The notes below the pieces were generated by a model. That model had not been told where the DNA came from and searched no databases. It saw only the letters and a program-made list of their open reading frames with translations. This document shows positions 47,739 through 58,507 of a DNA stretch of 64,000 nt, one piece after another. The DNA is from Pseudomonadales bacterium (lineage in GTDB: Bacteria; Pseudomonadota; Gammaproteobacteria; Pseudomonadales; Azotimanducaceae): contig WLWP01000001.1 of NCBI GenBank assembly GCA_012103505.1, forward strand, positions 3,410,001 through 3,474,000, written 5' to 3'. Position numbers and translations under genes: made by a program. How positions within the stretch are numbered: the first letter of the stretch is position 1; every line of letters starts with the position of its first letter.

Positions 47739-47798
47739 TTAAGTTCCTCACTTCTTGTTGCTACCCGCCATTCCAACGAGCACTTTATGTCTCAGAGT

Positions 47799-48389
47799 CT
47801 ACACTTCCGGATTCGCGTGAAGCGCATTCATCGCCGCCTGCCAATCCCCTTTGACCATATTGGCCAAGATGTCACTCGGAATTTGTGTTGCGGCGTCCAC
47901 AAGAGAACGCTCTGTTTCCGGCATTTTGATCTGCGTTAAATAGGCTGTTACACGAGACCTATCGCCCGGATGGCCTACGCCGATACGCAGCCGATGAAAC
48001 TCAGCATCGTTGCCACACCCCGCTCGGACACTCTTGATACCATTGTGCCCATTATCGCCACCACCTTTCTTAAGGCGAACAATACCTGGTTCAAAAGCCA
48101 TCTCATCGTATCCAACCAAGATCGATGCAGTTGTCAATTTGTAGAAACGCTGCACAGCTCCAACAGATTCACCACTCAAGTTCATGAACGTACTAGGTAT
48201 GAGCAGGCGCACCTCTTGATCGCCGACAAGACCACGGCCAATCGAGCCTTTGAACTTGCTATCTTGGCTGAGAGATATGCCACAGGAGTCAGCCAAGGCT
48301 TGCACCCAGACTGCACCAACGTTGTGACGCGTCCGTTCGTATTGCGGGCCAGGGTTACCTAGCCCGACAATAAGCTTAAGTGGCTCCAT
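47799..48389 (-). CDS. pth: Peptidyl-tRNA hydrolase
   Basis: 196 residues from ATG 48389. Motifs GLGNPGPQYERTRHNVG (catalytic His in RHNVG), FMNLSGESV, VGYDEMAFEPG (catalytic-dyad Asp) and GGGDNGHNGIKS. It releases peptides from prematurely dropped peptidyl-tRNAs. It follows rplY by 23 bp in the normal prs-rplY-pth-ychF order. Confidence 0.95.
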   Translation of the reverse strand: MEPLKLIVGLGNPGPQYERTRHNVGAVWVQALADSCGISLSQDSKFKGSIGRGLVGDQEVRLLIPSTFMNLSGESVGAVQRFYKLTTASILVGYDEMAFEPGIVRLKKGGGDNGHNGIKSVRAGCGNDAEFHRLRIGVGHPGDRSRVTAYLTQIKMPETERSLVDAATQIPSDILANMVKGDWQAAMNALHANPEV

Positions 48390-48412
48390 CGTTCACTCGC
48401 CACTCGAGGAGG

Positions 48413-49108
48413 TTACTCCTCTTCTTCGCCTTTATCTTCGCTGTCACCTTCTGCTGCATCAGCATCATCTGCTGCATCATCGGCACTCGCTTCATCGCCT
48501 TCACCCTCATCGTCTTCGGTCTCAACTCTGCGAGTTGTGACACTGACGACGGGAATGTCTCGATCTTCACCGTGCGTAAGCGCGACAATCACGACACCGT
48601 CAGGTAACACAAGATCACTCAAGTGAATAGAGGAGCCAGTGTCGACCTCTTCCATATTGATTTCGATGTACTCGGGCAGGTTGGCCGGCAAACAGCTAAT
48701 CTCAACTTCGGTGAGATTGTGAGTGATCGCACCATTGTTAAGCCGGACCCCAACACACAGATCTTCATTGATGAAGTGTAGTGGGACACTAACCTGCATC
48801 TCTTTGTTGGCGCTAATGCGCATGAAATCGATGTGCTGCACATTGCCGCTCGCAGGGTTCCTTTGTAGATCTCGAACAACGGCCTGGCTGGCTTTGCCAC
48901 CAATCATTACATCAAGAATCTGAGAATAGAACGCTTCTTGCTCCATGGCTTTAGTAAGCTCATTGACTGCAAGCGTAAGGGTAATAGGTGCTTCTTCTGC
49001 ACCATAGATTATCGCCGGAACTCTGTTTCCAAGTCGTCGTAGGCGGCGGCTCGCACCTTTCCCTACGTCTTCTCGGAGTTCGGCAGTCAGGGTTATATTG
49101 TCTGACAT
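48413..49108 (-). CDS. rplY: 50S ribosomal protein L25 (CTC form)
   Basis: 231 residues from ATG 49108 with AGGAGA upstream. N-terminal L25 domain (TLTAELREDVGKGASRRLRR), then the CTC-type C-terminal beta domain, then a very acidic tail (EDDEGEGDEASADDAADD). The protein binds 5S rRNA. The long form with an acidic tail is common outside Enterobacteria. Confidence 0.94.
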   Translation of the reverse strand: MSDNITLTAELREDVGKGASRRLRRLGNRVPAIIYGAEEAPITLTLAVNELTKAMEQEAFYSQILDVMIGGKASQAVVRDLQRNPASGNVQHIDFMRISANKEMQVSVPLHFINEDLCVGVRLNNGAITHNLTEVEISCLPANLPEYIEINMEEVDTGSSIHLSDLVLPDGVVIVALTHGEDRDIPVVSVTTRRVETEDDEGEGDEASADDAADDADAAEGDSEDKGEEEE

Positions 49109-49180
49109 ACTCGTCTCCTAGTTTAATTGTAATTCACTTCGACCTGCGACCAGTCGAAGCGACTATGCAATCACGCGGTG

Positions 49181-50125
49181 TTAACGGAACATCGCGCTGA
49201 TTGATTCTTCGTTGCTGACTCTTCGTATCGATTCAGCTAACAATTGACACATACTGAGCTGTGTAATTTTTTCGCATTCCATAGCCTCTTGGCTAAGCGG
49301 AATCGTATCTGTAACAACAATCTCATCCAGCGCGGAGTTCGCGATTCTCTCCACGGCCGGACCCGAAAGAACAGGGTGGGTGATGTAAGCCGCGACCGCT
49401 ATGGCACCTTCATCCTTCAGAGCTTTCGCTGCGGTACACAAAGTACCTGCGGTGTCGACGATATCATCGACCATGATGCAACTCTTGCCAGCTACATCAC
49501 CAATCACATTCATCACCTTGGTTTCATTCGCTTGCGGACGTCGTTTGTCGATGATCGCCAGATCTAAGTCGTCTATCTGTTTCGCAATCGCACGCGCCCG
49601 AACTACGCCACCTACGTCTGGTGATACAACAATCGGGTTCTCGTAGTGCTTGGTCACGATGTGATCCAACAACACCGGCGACCCATAGACATTGTCTACC
49701 GGGATATTGAAAAATCCCTGGATCTGATCCGCATGCAGATCGACCGTTAAAATTCGATCGATGCCAACTGCACCAATCATATCCGCAACAACTTTTGCGC
49801 TTATCGCAACCCGCGCTGATCTTGGTCGCCGATCCTGTCGTGCGTAGCCGTAGTACGGAATGACCGCGGTCACGCGCATTGCAGATGCTCGGTGAATTGC
49901 ATCTGCCATGATCAACAATTCCATTAGGCTATCGTTGGTCGGTGCACACGTCGACTGCAGCAAAAAGACGTCCTGGCCACGGACATTTTCATGAATCTCA
50001 ACAGTCACCTCGCCATCGCTAAATCGTCCGACGTCCGCACGGCCTAGTGTCACGCGCAGCTCATCAGCGACTTTCACTGAAAGCTCAGGATTCGCTCCAC
50101 CTGAAAAAAGCATCAAGTTGGCCAA
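49181..50125 (-). CDS. prs: Ribose-phosphate pyrophosphokinase
   Basis: 314 residues from TTG 50125 (AGGGGA upstream; protein begins [10 protein letters not shown], matching PRPP synthetases). A longer upstream frame runs through the tRNA-Gln gene and is not real. Motifs: [46 protein letters not shown], the flexible-loop DKRRPQANE, and the PRPP loop [10 protein letters not shown]. It makes PRPP for nucleotides, His and Trp. It lies directly downstream of tRNA-Gln. Confidence 0.95.
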   Translation of the reverse strand: MANLMLFSGGANPELSVKVADELRVTLGRADVGRFSDGEVTVEIHENVRGQDVFLLQSTCAPTNDSLMELLIMADAIHRASAMRVTAVIPYYGYARQDRRPRSARVAISAKVVADMIGAVGIDRILTVDLHADQIQGFFNIPVDNVYGSPVLLDHIVTKHYENPIVVSPDVGGVVRARAIAKQIDDLDLAIIDKRRPQANETKVMNVIGDVAGKSCIMVDDIVDTAGTLCTAAKALKDEGAIAVAAYITHPVLSGPAVERIANSALDEIVVTDTIPLSQEAMECEKITQLSMCQLLAESIRRVSNEESISAMFR

Positions 50126-50186
50126 GTCAGATTCCCCTGTTTGCCGTTCATGAGATTTGTTGAAATTGTTCAGTCGTCGTCCAAAC

Positions 50187-50261
50187 TGGCTGGGGTGGCA
50201 GGATTCGAACCTGCGCATACCGGGATCAAAACCCGGGGCCTTACCGCTTGGCGACACCCCA
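50187..50261 (-). tRNA. tRNA-Gln (TTG)
   Basis: 75 nt with encoded CCA. Acceptor TGGGGTG/CACCCCA with U1-A72, as typical of tRNA-Gln. Anticodon loop TTTTGAT gives anticodon TTG; T arm GCAGG/CCTGC with loop TTCGAAT. Located between lolB and prs on the same strand, the usual gammaproteobacterial place. Confidence 0.97.
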
Positions 50262-50367
50262 ATATTGAGAGCGCGCTATTGTCCGTATCCGACCTATACC
50301 TGTCAAACAAAGAGTGCAGGAATGCGCGATCGGACGAATTAGGTCGGTAGCCTTTAAAATCAACGGC

Positions 50368-50925
50368 TTATTGCTCAATTTCGCGGACAAAAACAACGAT
50401 TCTCTGTGCCTCTCGTTGTGCCTCAATACGTTGTGGTCGACGCGCCTCGCCAAGACCTTGGAACCGACTAAACTCGACGGCCCAACCGCCAACTTCTTGG
50501 GTTGGAGACGTTTCGTTGACGTCGGTGCCGAGCAGCCACTGTGGCAGAAAACTCACTGGTATTGACCACCCAAGGTTTTCAAGCATCACTGCCTCTGGAT
50601 CACCTTGAGCAAGCACCTTGTCACCCTTTGAAACTGTTAGGTTGTTTTTGTCGCCGACAAACTGGGTTCTTCCTTGTCCGAGAGGACCCCAAACCTCCAC
50701 AGCATAGGTTCGATCAAACTGTCGCCAACTGAAATTCGCAGTGTGCTGATCGTTGCCGGAACGTACGGAGAGCTTACCCAGCGCCACGAAGTCAGGGTCG
50801 CGGTCACCGAGGTCAAGTCCTGGTTGCACAGCACAGCCAGACATTGCGCCACTTAACACTAAAATCAGTAAGTAAATGAAATACTTAAGGCCGGTCTCGC
50901 GGCCCCAATCTGCTATCATTCGCAT
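50368..50925 (-). CDS. lolB: Outer-membrane lipoprotein receptor LolB
   Basis: 185 residues if ATG 50925 is used; ATG 50919 is also possible, and the longer upstream frame overlaps hemA. Lipobox GAMSGC, then a LolB fold with FVALGKLSVRSG, ANFSWRQF, EVWGPLGQGRT and LGWSIPVSFLPQWLLGT. LolB accepts lipoproteins from LolA and inserts them in the outer membrane. Divergent from hemA, as in many gammaproteobacteria. The gene ispE, usually next, is absent. Confidence 0.88.
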   Translation of the reverse strand: MRMIADWGRETGLKYFIYLLILVLSGAMSGCAVQPGLDLGDRDPDFVALGKLSVRSGNDQHTANFSWRQFDRTYAVEVWGPLGQGRTQFVGDKNNLTVSKGDKVLAQGDPEAVMLENLGWSIPVSFLPQWLLGTDVNETSPTQEVGGWAVEFSRFQGLGEARRPQRIEAQREAQRIVVFVREIEQ

Positions 50926-51031
50926 GTATTTGCCGACAGTTATTAGCTCGAACGCAGCCTTCAAAAGCGTTGCTCTAACTCTAGGTAGATCAAGCGTAAT
51001 CAAAGCGTAAAGTGAACAACGTACAAAAGTC

Positions 51032-52339
51032 ATGACCATACTCGCATACGGATTAAACTACCGCACGGCCTCAATAGAGCTCCGTGAGCGGGTTGCGTTC
51101 CCAGAGGAGAATATCGCGAGCGCTGTGAGTCAGGTAGTTTCGGAAGTGCGTGGCTTACGCGAGGCTGCCATTCTCTCTACCTGTAACCGCACTGAACTCT
51201 ACTGTGCCCTGGAGCCTGGCACGGAACCTGAGATTGCCCAATGGCTAAGTGATCATCGCAACATCAGCGCTGATGAGCTAAACGCCGTCACTTACCAACA
51301 CTGGGATCAGGATGCCGCTAAGCACCAGATACGCGTGGCCTCCGGCTTAGACAGTCAAGTGCTCGGCGAGCCGCAAATACTTGGCCAGGTTAAAACAGCC
51401 TACGAGATCGCTCGACAAAGCGGCACTCTCGGACCAGAACTCAATCTCCTTTCACAGGTCATCTTGCGCACAGCGAAAGAAGTCCGCACCCAAACTGAGA
51501 TCGGCAAAAACCCAATTTCAGTTGCCTACGCTGCCGTTCAACTTGCGCAACAGATCTTCACTGACTTATCGAAGAAGTCGGCACTTCTACTCGGAGCCGG
51601 TGAGACGATCGATCTCGTTGCAGAGTACCTTCGCGCACAGGATGTTACCCATATCGGTATCGCCAACCGAACCCTCGCGAACGCCGAAGTTTTGGCCGCC
51701 AAATATGGCGCCGAGGCCATGCAACTCACAGACATTTCCTCGCGCCTTGCAGAATTCGATATTGTGATTGCCTCGACTGGCTCAACACTACCCGTCGTTG
51801 GCAAGGGTGCAGTCGAAGCGGCGATCAAGCAACGGCGCCGCAAACCCATTTTCATGGTCGATATCGCCGTGCCTCGAGACATCGAGGCAGAAGTTGGCAG
51901 CTTACCCGATGTCTACTTGTACTCGATCGATGATCTCACGCAAATTATCGAACAAAACATGCAACAACGTCGCGTCGCAGCCGCCGATGCGGAAACGTTC
52001 GTTGTCGACGGCGCTAGTCACTATCAACGCGAGCGTCGAGTACAACTTGGCCAATCCGTACTAACAAGTTTTCGTGATCAAGCACAAACGCTACAAAGTA
52101 CTGAACTCGAACGCGCTTTGAAAGACTTGGAGAACGGTACACCACCAACAGAAGCTCTAAGTCGACTAAGCCACAATCTCACAAACAAGTTAATTCATGC
52201 ACCAACGATGGCAATTAGGAACGCAAGTGCCGAGGGCCAAGCAGATCTCTTAGAATACTGCCGCACAATCTTCGGCTTACCGACCGAAGATCACTCGCAC
52301 ACCAAAGACCAAAAACCACCAAAGACGGATAAGCAGTAA
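51032..52339 (+). CDS. hemA: Glutamyl-tRNA reductase
   Basis: 435 residues from ATG 51032. Catalytic Cys51 in AILSTCNRTELY; SGLDSQVLGEPQILGQVK; an NADPH Rossmann domain (ALLLGAGETIDLVAEYL); C-terminal dimerisation helices (SHNLTNKLIHAPT). First committed step of the C5 heme pathway. Start of the hemA-prfA-prmC-moeB operon, with prfA 3 bp downstream. Confidence 0.95.
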   Translation: MTILAYGLNYRTASIELRERVAFPEENIASAVSQVVSEVRGLREAAILSTCNRTELYCALEPGTEPEIAQWLSDHRNISADELNAVTYQHWDQDAAKHQIRVASGLDSQVLGEPQILGQVKTAYEIARQSGTLGPELNLLSQVILRTAKEVRTQTEIGKNPISVAYAAVQLAQQIFTDLSKKSALLLGAGETIDLVAEYLRAQDVTHIGIANRTLANAEVLAAKYGAEAMQLTDISSRLAEFDIVIASTGSTLPVVGKGAVEAAIKQRRRKPIFMVDIAVPRDIEAEVGSLPDVYLYSIDDLTQIIEQNMQQRRVAAADAETFVVDGASHYQRERRVQLGQSVLTSFRDQAQTLQSTELERALKDLENGTPPTEALSRLSHNLTNKLIHAPTMAIRNASAEGQADLLEYCRTIFGLPTEDHSHTKDQKPPKTDKQ

Positions 52340-52342
52340 CTC

Positions 52343-53440
52343 ATGGAACTCAGTCAGTCCATGCTCGCCAAACTGGCGGGTTTAAACGACCGGTACGATG
52401 AAGTCTCAGCTCTGCTATCAGACCCGGAAGTCATGGGCGAACGTGAAAAATTCACCGCCCTCTCCAAAGAATATGCAGAACTTGAACCCGTCGTGAAGTG
52501 TTATCGCGATGTGGCTAAGCTGGAGGAAAATCTAGCAGAAACTCGCGAAATGCTTGATGGCGAGTCAGATGACGAGATGCGCGAACTCGCACAAGAAGAC
52601 ATCAACGAAACGACCGCCGAGATCAGTAGACTCTCTGAGGACCTAACGGTCCTCTTGCTACCAAAGGATCCAAACGATCACTCCAATGTGTTTTTGGAAA
52701 TTCGGGCTGGTACCGGCGGCGACGAAGCAGCCATCTTTTCGGGAGATCTCTTTCGGATGTACAACAAGTACGCTGAAACAAAAGGGTGGCGTTTAGAGGT
52801 GCTAAACGAGCGCCATGGTGAGCACGGCGGCTTCAAAGAGGTTATCTCACGTATCGAAGGACAGGAAGTCTATAGCCAGCTCAAGTTTGAATCTGGCTCC
52901 CATCGCGTGCAACGGGTGCCGGAAACCGAATCCAAGGGACGCGTGCATACTTCTGCCTGCACGGTTGCGATCCTCCCGGAGGTCGACGAGATAGATTCCA
53001 TCGAAATCGAAAAGAAAGATATCCGCGAAGATACCTTTAGAGCTTCAGGTGCCGGTGGTCAGCACGTCAACAAAACCGATTCAGCTATCCGCCTAACACA
53101 CCTACCAACCGGTACGGTCGTTGAATGCCAAGACGAACGCTCACAACACAAGAACCGAGCACGAGCGATGTCGCTGTTACAAGCAAAGCTGCTCGATTCC
53201 GCACGAACCGCGCAAGAATCAGAACAAGCCGAGAACCGTCGTCTGTTGGTCGGTTCTGGCGATCGTTCGGAGAAAATTCGAACATACAACTTCCCACAAG
53301 GCCGTATTACAGATCATCGTATAAATCTCACTCTGTATAAACTCGATGAAGTAATCCATGGTGACCTAGACTCCGTCGTCCAGCCCTTGATCCAGGAACA
53401 CCACGCCGACCAGCTGAAGAGTCTCGGTAACGACGGATGA
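52343..53440 (+). CDS. prfA: Peptide chain release factor 1
   Basis: 365 residues from ATG 52343. Codon-recognition region [16 protein letters not shown] (P-x-T type) and the catalytic GGQ at residues 238-240 in [14 protein letters not shown], then [16 protein letters not shown]. It terminates at UAA and UAG. Stop overlaps the prmC start (ATGA). Confidence 0.96.
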   Translation: MELSQSMLAKLAGLNDRYDEVSALLSDPEVMGEREKFTALSKEYAELEPVVKCYRDVAKLEENLAETREMLDGESDDEMRELAQEDINETTAEISRLSEDLTVLLLPKDPNDHSNVFLEIRAGTGGDEAAIFSGDLFRMYNKYAETKGWRLEVLNERHGEHGGFKEVISRIEGQEVYSQLKFESGSHRVQRVPETESKGRVHTSACTVAILPEVDEIDSIEIEKKDIREDTFRASGAGGQHVNKTDSAIRLTHLPTGTVVECQDERSQHKNRARAMSLLQAKLLDSARTAQESEQAENRRLLVGSGDRSEKIRTYNFPQGRITDHRINLTLYKLDEVIHGDLDSVVQPLIQEHHADQLKSLGNDG

Positions 53441-54234
53441 TTTCCGTTGGGAGATGGCTGGCGACCTGTCAAATTGACCGTCGTGATGCAGAAATACTTC
53501 TCGGCGAGTCCCTGGGTATCTCGCGCAGCAAAATAGTCACCGAGCCAGAGGCGCTAATATCGCCGACCAACGAGTCGAACCTCAATGCACTCGCAAAATC
53601 AGTCCAATCCGGTTTACCCATTGCCTACGCTATCGGTCACTGGGAGTTCTGGGGACTTACCTTAAAGCTCAATGACGCGACGTTGATTCCCCGTCCCGAC
53701 ACTGAATTACTCGTTGAACTCGGCCTTGATCGAACGCCTACTTCCGCTTCCGTCCTCGAGCTCGGTACTGGATCCGGTGCAATCGCAATCGCGCTGACCA
53801 AAACACGCCCTGACATACGCCTCACCGCAACCGATCTGGCGCCAAGTGCGATAGTAATCGCAAAAGAAAACGCCGATCACCATAGTGTCCACATCCAGTT
53901 TAAACAAACGAGCTGGTTCGACGGACTCAACGACGTCTGGGATGTCATCATCAGCAACCCTCCCTATGTCGCCATGAATGATCCGCATCTGGCCGGGCTC
54001 AGCCATGAACCAGTTACGGCCCTCGTCTCCGGCCCAGAAGGTTTAGATGACCTTCGCCACATCATCGCAGAAGCCCCAGCTCACCTAAGTCAGGTGGGTC
54101 AACTGTTCCTCGAGCATGGTTACGACCAGGGCTCTGCAGTGCGTAAGTTATTTATCGAAGCGGGTTTCCAAAAGATCGAAACTCACACCGATCTCGGTAA
54201 CAATGAGCGGGTGACGACAGGCCAAATTCAATGA
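53437..54234 (+). CDS. prmC: Release-factor glutamine methyltransferase
   Basis: 265 residues from ATG 53437, overlapping prfA by 4 bp. Helical N-domain, [12 protein letters not shown], motif [15 protein letters not shown] and catalytic NPPY (about 174-177, [10 protein letters not shown]). It methylates the Gln of the GGQ motif in RF1 and RF2; coupling to prfA fits this. Slightly short for the family. Stop overlaps the next gene start. Confidence 0.93.
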   Translation: MISVGRWLATCQIDRRDAEILLGESLGISRSKIVTEPEALISPTNESNLNALAKSVQSGLPIAYAIGHWEFWGLTLKLNDATLIPRPDTELLVELGLDRTPTSASVLELGTGSGAIAIALTKTRPDIRLTATDLAPSAIVIAKENADHHSVHIQFKQTSWFDGLNDVWDVIISNPPYVAMNDPHLAGLSHEPVTALVSGPEGLDDLRHIIAEAPAHLSQVGQLFLEHGYDQGSAVRKLFIEAGFQKIETHTDLGNNERVTTGQIQ

Positions 54235-54977
54235 ACGACGACGAGTTACTGCGCTATAGCCGACAAATCATGTTGCCCGACTTCGATGTGGCAGACCAGG
54301 AGCAACTCATCAGTGCTACCGCCCTGATCATCGGGCTCGGCGGTCTCGGCTCTCCGGCATCTCTGTACTTGGCATCAGCCGGTATCGGCCACCTAATTTT
54401 ATGTGACGACGATGAGGTCGATCTATCGAACTTGCAGCGACAGATAGTTCACACAACTAGTCGCATTGGTATGAACAAAGCGGAATCTGCTCGTAGGCAG
54501 TTATTGGAGATAAACCCAAACTGTCGCGTCACAACCATCGACCATCGGCCTAACGAGAGCGAGCTCGATTCACTAATAAGCCAAGCCACAGTTGTACTGG
54601 ATTGCACCGACAACTTCGGTTCTCGTTTCGCAATCAATGCGGCTTGTTGGCAGGCGAACACACCGCTCGTCTCAGGTGCTGGTATACGTTGGGAAGGTCA
54701 GGTAGCCGTATTCGATCCAAGACAGGACAGCGCTCCTTGCTACAACTGTCTTTACGACGAAGAAGACGACTCAGCGCTCAATTGCTCCGAGAATGGTGTC
54801 ATTGCGCCGCTAGTGGGAATCATCGGTGCCTGCCAAGCCTTGGAGGCGATCAAAGTGGTCACTGGTGTAGGCGAAAACTTAGTTGGCAAGATTCTCTACT
54901 TCGACGGGAAATACATGGAGTGGCGAACACTAATTCTCACCCGCCGGGCTGGCTGTCCAGTATGTAATCCAGGCTAA
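54231..54977 (+). CDS. moeB: MoeB/ThiF-family adenylyltransferase
   Basis: 248 residues from ATG 54231, overlapping prmC by 4 bp. Nucleotide-binding [49 protein letters not shown], and two zinc-binding Cys pairs (CYNC and CPVC). The family adenylates the C-terminal Gly of MoaD or ThiS. Position after prmC is typical of moeB; ThiF-type specificity cannot be ruled out. No moa or thi genes are in the window. Convergent with lipB, overlapping by 4 bp. Confidence 0.88.
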   Translation: MNDDELLRYSRQIMLPDFDVADQEQLISATALIIGLGGLGSPASLYLASAGIGHLILCDDDEVDLSNLQRQIVHTTSRIGMNKAESARRQLLEINPNCRVTTIDHRPNESELDSLISQATVVLDCTDNFGSRFAINAACWQANTPLVSGAGIRWEGQVAVFDPRQDSAPCYNCLYDEEDDSALNCSENGVIAPLVGIIGACQALEAIKVVTGVGENLVGKILYFDGKYMEWRTLILTRRAGCPVCNPG

Positions 54978-55597
54978 CCGACAACCTCGAGTTTGTATTG
55001 AGCCAGTAGGTTTCCTAACAATACCGACTTCACGGCATCGATCGAGACTGGCGTAAAGTTCGCGATTTGCGTCACCTCTACCCCGAACAGTCCACATGGA
55101 TTGATCCTGGAAAAAGGCTCTAAGTCCATATCCACGTTGAGACTCAATCCGTGATAAGAACAGCCGCGACGTACACGAAGTCCCAACGACCCTATCTTGT
55201 CGCTATCTACGTAGACACCTGGGGCATCAGGTCGCGGCGCGCCTTTTATCTCATACTCCGCGACAGTCGCCACCATCGATTCCTCTATCCCAGTAACAAG
55301 TTCACGGACGCCTATCTTCAAACGGCGTAAATCAAACATTAAATAGCCGGTTATCTGGCCTGGGCCATGGTAGGTCACTTGACCACCTCGGTCAGTTTGC
55401 ACAACAGGGATATCTCCTGGGGCTAAAAGGTGTTCTTCCTTACCAGCTTGGCCCTGGGTGAACACAGGCTCGTGCTCTGTAAACCAAATTTCGTCGAGGG
55501 TCTCGGCACCACGCTCTTCTGTAAACGTCTGCATCCTGTGGAAGATGGGCTCATAGCCCGTGAGCCCAAGGTCTCGCACTCTGACTGGCGTTGTCAC
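54974..55597 (-). CDS. lipB: Octanoyltransferase (lipoate protein ligase B)
   Basis: 207 residues from GTG 55597, overlapping the ybeD stop (GTGA). Motifs [32 protein letters not shown], catalytic Lys in [10 protein letters not shown] and catalytic Cys in [12 protein letters not shown]. It transfers octanoate from ACP to lipoyl domains. lipA, often downstream, is not here. Confidence 0.94.
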   Translation of the reverse strand: MTTPVRVRDLGLTGYEPIFHRMQTFTEERGAETLDEIWFTEHEPVFTQGQAGKEEHLLAPGDIPVVQTDRGGQVTYHGPGQITGYLMFDLRRLKIGVRELVTGIEESMVATVAEYEIKGAPRPDAPGVYVDSDKIGSLGLRVRRGCSYHGLSLNVDMDLEPFSRINPCGLFGVEVTQIANFTPVSIDAVKSVLLGNLLAQYKLEVVG

Positions 55598-55857
55598 AAA
55601 ACGAGCCTCACACTCGGAAGTGCGACAAGGTCTGTGTGCAGAGCTTTAAGTTGAGTCTCACCGGTAGCGATGATCGTCACACGTATAGATTCAAAATTAC
55701 CGTTACGACTCTGTCTCGTGCTGACTTGATCAGGGGTCACCTCGGGCGCGTATTGTCGAACCACCGCGATAATATCCGCAACAGATGCCGGGTCTCGTTC
55801 ACCAATAATTTTAATCGGATAGTCGCACGGAAACTCGATTTGCGGCTGGTCGGTCAA
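55594..55857 (-). CDS. ybeD: DUF493/YbeD-family protein
   Basis: 87 residues from ATG 55857. Small ferredoxin-like fold: [16 protein letters not shown] start and [20 protein letters not shown] core. It lies between dacA and lipB as in most gammaproteobacteria, overlapping both neighbours by 4 bp. Role unknown; a small regulatory (ACT-like) domain is assumed for the family. Confidence 0.92.
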   Translation of the reverse strand: MTDQPQIEFPCDYPIKIIGERDPASVADIIAVVRQYAPEVTPDQVSTRQSRNGNFESIRVTIIATGETQLKALHTDLVALPSVRLVL

Positions 55858-57494
55858 TCGTCGCCACCGAGCAACTGTGAGAAAAAGAGCGATACAAAGT
55901 CGCTGAGACGACCAAAGATGCCAGCCTCTGGCACATCTTCTAAGGCAAGGAGCGGCGCGCTATAGAGTATTTCATCACCCAGCGTCAGAGTAATCTCGCC
56001 TACCTCATCGCCCTGCGCGAGCGGTGCCTCGAGTAGTTTCGGCACTTCCAAGTTTACTTCGATGTCTTTGTAGTAGCCTCGTGGAAACGTCAAGGTCACG
56101 TCCTCGGCTAAGCCTAAGCTGACAGTTTCGGCTTCACCGTAAAAAAGTTCGTGTTCTTTTAACGCAACGTCTTTTTCGTACAGCGTCTGCGTTTCGAAAT
56201 ACCGGAATCCATAGGAAAGTAGTTTTTGGCTTTCGCGCATCCGCGCTTGATCGCTTTCTGTACCCATGACAACTGAGATCAGGCGCATGCCTTCGCGCAC
56301 TGCAGAAGCGACCAAACAATATCCAGCCGCACGTGTGTAACCCGTCTTTACCCCGTCGACGGTTTTGTCGCGCCACAACAGATCATTGCGATTAGGCTGA
56401 TCAATGTCGTTGAACTTAAAGGAGCGCTCACTATAGGTCGCATAGTGTTGTGGGAACCTATTTATGAGGTCACGGGTAAGCAACGCCAAATCCCATGCAG
56501 AGCTGAAGTGTTCGTCATCTGGTAAGCCAGTGGCATTGCGGAACTGAGTATTCGTCATACCGAGCACGATTGCCTGTTGGTTCATCATATCGGCAAAGGC
56601 ACTTTCGCTTCCGGCTATGTGTTCAGCGACAGCAATGCTGGCGTCGTTTCCGGATTGAATGATGATCCCTTTCAGTAAGTCCGACATCAGCACTTGTGTG
56701 CCTTCACGGATGAACATCTTCGACCCGCCCGTACGCCAGGCTCGAACGGAGATTGATACCTCGTCATTGGGAGTAACCCGACCCGCAGCAATTTCTTGCT
56801 CTGCAAGGTAGGCAGTCATAATTTTTGTCAAGCTTGCTGGAGGTTTCTGCTCATGAGGGTTGTGCTCAACCAAAACTTTTTGCGAAGTGGCATCTATAAG
56901 TAGATAAGACGTCGCATGAATTGTCGGCGGCGGAATGATCGGCGCGGCTGCACCGACGAATCCGGCATAGCAGAGGGCTAGCAAGCTACACAAAGATGTA
57001 AAAGTCCCTCTCGCATAGGATAGATCAATGACCCGATTTTCATGGAACGGACCTCGATCGTTTACCCGCACTACGGTTTGTTTACCATTAGTCAAATTCG
57101 TCACCCGAACATAGGTTGGTAGCGGCAGGTGTTTATGCGCAGCTGTAAGCTTGTAAAGATCAAAACGCTCACCGTTAGATGTCTGGCGACCATGGAACTT
57201 GGCGCCGTACCAAGAAGCAATACCTTCTTGCTGAAAACCGCGAGCTGACTCCATAACCCGATACGACTTGCCCCAAACCGTATAGACAGGACCGTTGCCG
57301 CCCCGGCTTTTAGCTACATCCAAAATTTGTGGGTCAGGCAATCTCGCAAGCCGTTGAATGGTCTCATTACTCGTTCGGGGCGCTCTATCCTGCTGTGGCT
57401 TCGGCACCGGCGAGGTCGGCGAGGATGCGCAACCGAAAATCAACATCGAGAGGCAAAACAAACTCAGCCGCTGGTTTAGTATCGACACATTCAT
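55854..57494 (-). CDS. RlpA-DacA in-frame fusion: lytic-transglycosylase-like domain plus PBP5-type DD-carboxypeptidase
   Basis: 546 residues from ATG 57494 (ATG 57509 also possible). The first 161 residues are RlpA: lipobox [24 protein letters not shown], the active-site His in [10 protein letters not shown] and Asp in [18 protein letters not shown]. Normal RlpA goes on to finish the double-psi barrel and adds a SPOR domain; here the frame passes directly, near 57013, into [18 protein letters not shown], the signal peptide of a DacA protein. The DacA part is complete: PASLTKIM (SxxK), SGNDAS (SxN), VKTGYT (KTG) and an amphipathic C-terminal anchor. In related genomes rlpA and dacA are separate neighbours, so a deletion could have joined them. 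A base-level assembly error cannot be excluded. Confidence 0.85.
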   Translation of the reverse strand: MNVSILNQRLSLFCLSMLIFGCASSPTSPVPKPQQDRAPRTSNETIQRLARLPDPQILDVAKSRGGNGPVYTVWGKSYRVMESARGFQQEGIASWYGAKFHGRQTSNGERFDLYKLTAAHKHLPLPTYVRVTNLTNGKQTVVRVNDRGPFHENRVIDLSYARGTFTSLCSLLALCYAGFVGAAAPIIPPPTIHATSYLLIDATSQKVLVEHNPHEQKPPASLTKIMTAYLAEQEIAAGRVTPNDEVSISVRAWRTGGSKMFIREGTQVLMSDLLKGIIIQSGNDASIAVAEHIAGSESAFADMMNQQAIVLGMTNTQFRNATGLPDDEHFSSAWDLALLTRDLINRFPQHYATYSERSFKFNDIDQPNRNDLLWRDKTVDGVKTGYTRAAGYCLVASAVREGMRLISVVMGTESDQARMRESQKLLSYGFRYFETQTLYEKDVALKEHELFYGEAETVSLGLAEDVTLTFPRGYYKDIEVNLEVPKLLEAPLAQGDEVGEITLTLGDEILYSAPLLALEDVPEAGIFGRLSDFVSLFFSQLLGGDD

Positions 57495-57495
57495 T

Positions 57496-58497
57496 TCATC
57501 CAGCTGCATAGCGCGCCTTGATCAAATCGGCCAGATGATGAACGGCCAAAGCATAGAGGTGGCTGCGGTTGTATCGTGTAATCACATAGAAGTCATGCAG
57601 CGCTAACCAATACTCAGGTCCGTCGTCACCGATCACCTCATATAGTTTGGCAGGCAGACTTTCTGGAAGACCGTTTATGCGCACGCCTAGCTTGGCATAG
57701 TCGGCAACGGTTAAGGTCTGATCCAGTCCGTTGTCCAAATAGACACTATCAATCGGCCGCTCTAGTTCTACCTGGACGGCGCGAGGTTGTTCGCCCTGCC
57801 AACGGTGGCGGTGAAAGTAGTTGGCAATGCTACCAATCGCATCGACCGGATTGGCCCATATGTCGCGCACACCGTCGTCATCGAAGTCGACGGCGTAGTG
57901 GCGGTAGCTTGATGAGATAAATTGACCGTAGCCCATCGCCCCCGCGTAGGAGCCAGTAACGGTCGTTGGATCCTTACCTTCTTCACGCGCAAGAACCAGA
58001 AATTCTGTCAGTTCTTTGCGAAAAAAAGCAGCTCGCGGCGGATAGTCGAAGCCTAGAGTCATTAGCGATTCGAGCACTGGATAGGTCCCGGTAATGCGTC
58101 CATATCTCGTCTCGATACCGAGAATCGCAACTATGATCTCTGGTGCTACAGCGAACGTTTGTGCGGCTCTTTCGATCGTCTGGGCATGCTCAGCCCAAAA
58201 AACCGCACCTTCGGCGATGCGTTGCTCATCGACCAAATGGCGTTTGTAACGCCCCCAGGTCCAGACTTTTTCCGCCGGTTTGGATATTCGTTCGATGATA
58301 TCGCTACGAAATTCAACCGCACTCAACAACGCCTTTAACTCATCAGCGCTGAAGCCATGCTCTGTTGCTACTGACTGAACATATTCAGCGACATCCGATC
58401 GGACACCGTAATTCCCACCCTCTGCAGCCGCTTCCGCCCAAGCGGCCGTATTGACGAAAATAAAAATCAGTGCCGAACCAATTAGGCGTACAAACAT
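57496..58497 (-). CDS. mltB: Membrane-bound lytic murein transglycosylase B-type
   Basis: 333 residues from ATG 58497. Cleavable signal peptide (to about AAWAEA; no clear lipobox). Catalytic Glu in [19 protein letters not shown], here split as GIETRYGR and TYPVLESL, and the [16 protein letters not shown] and [17 protein letters not shown] substrate-groove motifs. It cleaves glycan strands to 1,6-anhydro-MurNAc ends. Its stop lies within the start region of the RlpA-DacA gene; rodA lies 11 bp upstream. Confidence 0.93.
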   Translation of the reverse strand: MFVRLIGSALIFIFVNTAAWAEAAAEGGNYGVRSDVAEYVQSVATEHGFSADELKALLSAVEFRSDIIERISKPAEKVWTWGRYKRHLVDEQRIAEGAVFWAEHAQTIERAAQTFAVAPEIIVAILGIETRYGRITGTYPVLESLMTLGFDYPPRAAFFRKELTEFLVLAREEGKDPTTVTGSYAGAMGYGQFISSSYRHYAVDFDDDGVRDIWANPVDAIGSIANYFHRHRWQGEQPRAVQVELERPIDSVYLDNGLDQTLTVADYAKLGVRINGLPESLPAKLYEVIGDDGPEYWLALHDFYVITRYNRSHLYALAVHHLADLIKARYAAG

Positions 58498-58507
58498 ATC
58501 GATTTAA

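Noticed and set aside
50126..50257. Upstream extension of prs to 50257
   Set aside because: It would translate the tRNA-Gln gene; TTG 50125 with AGGGGA gives a standard PRPP synthetase N-terminus.
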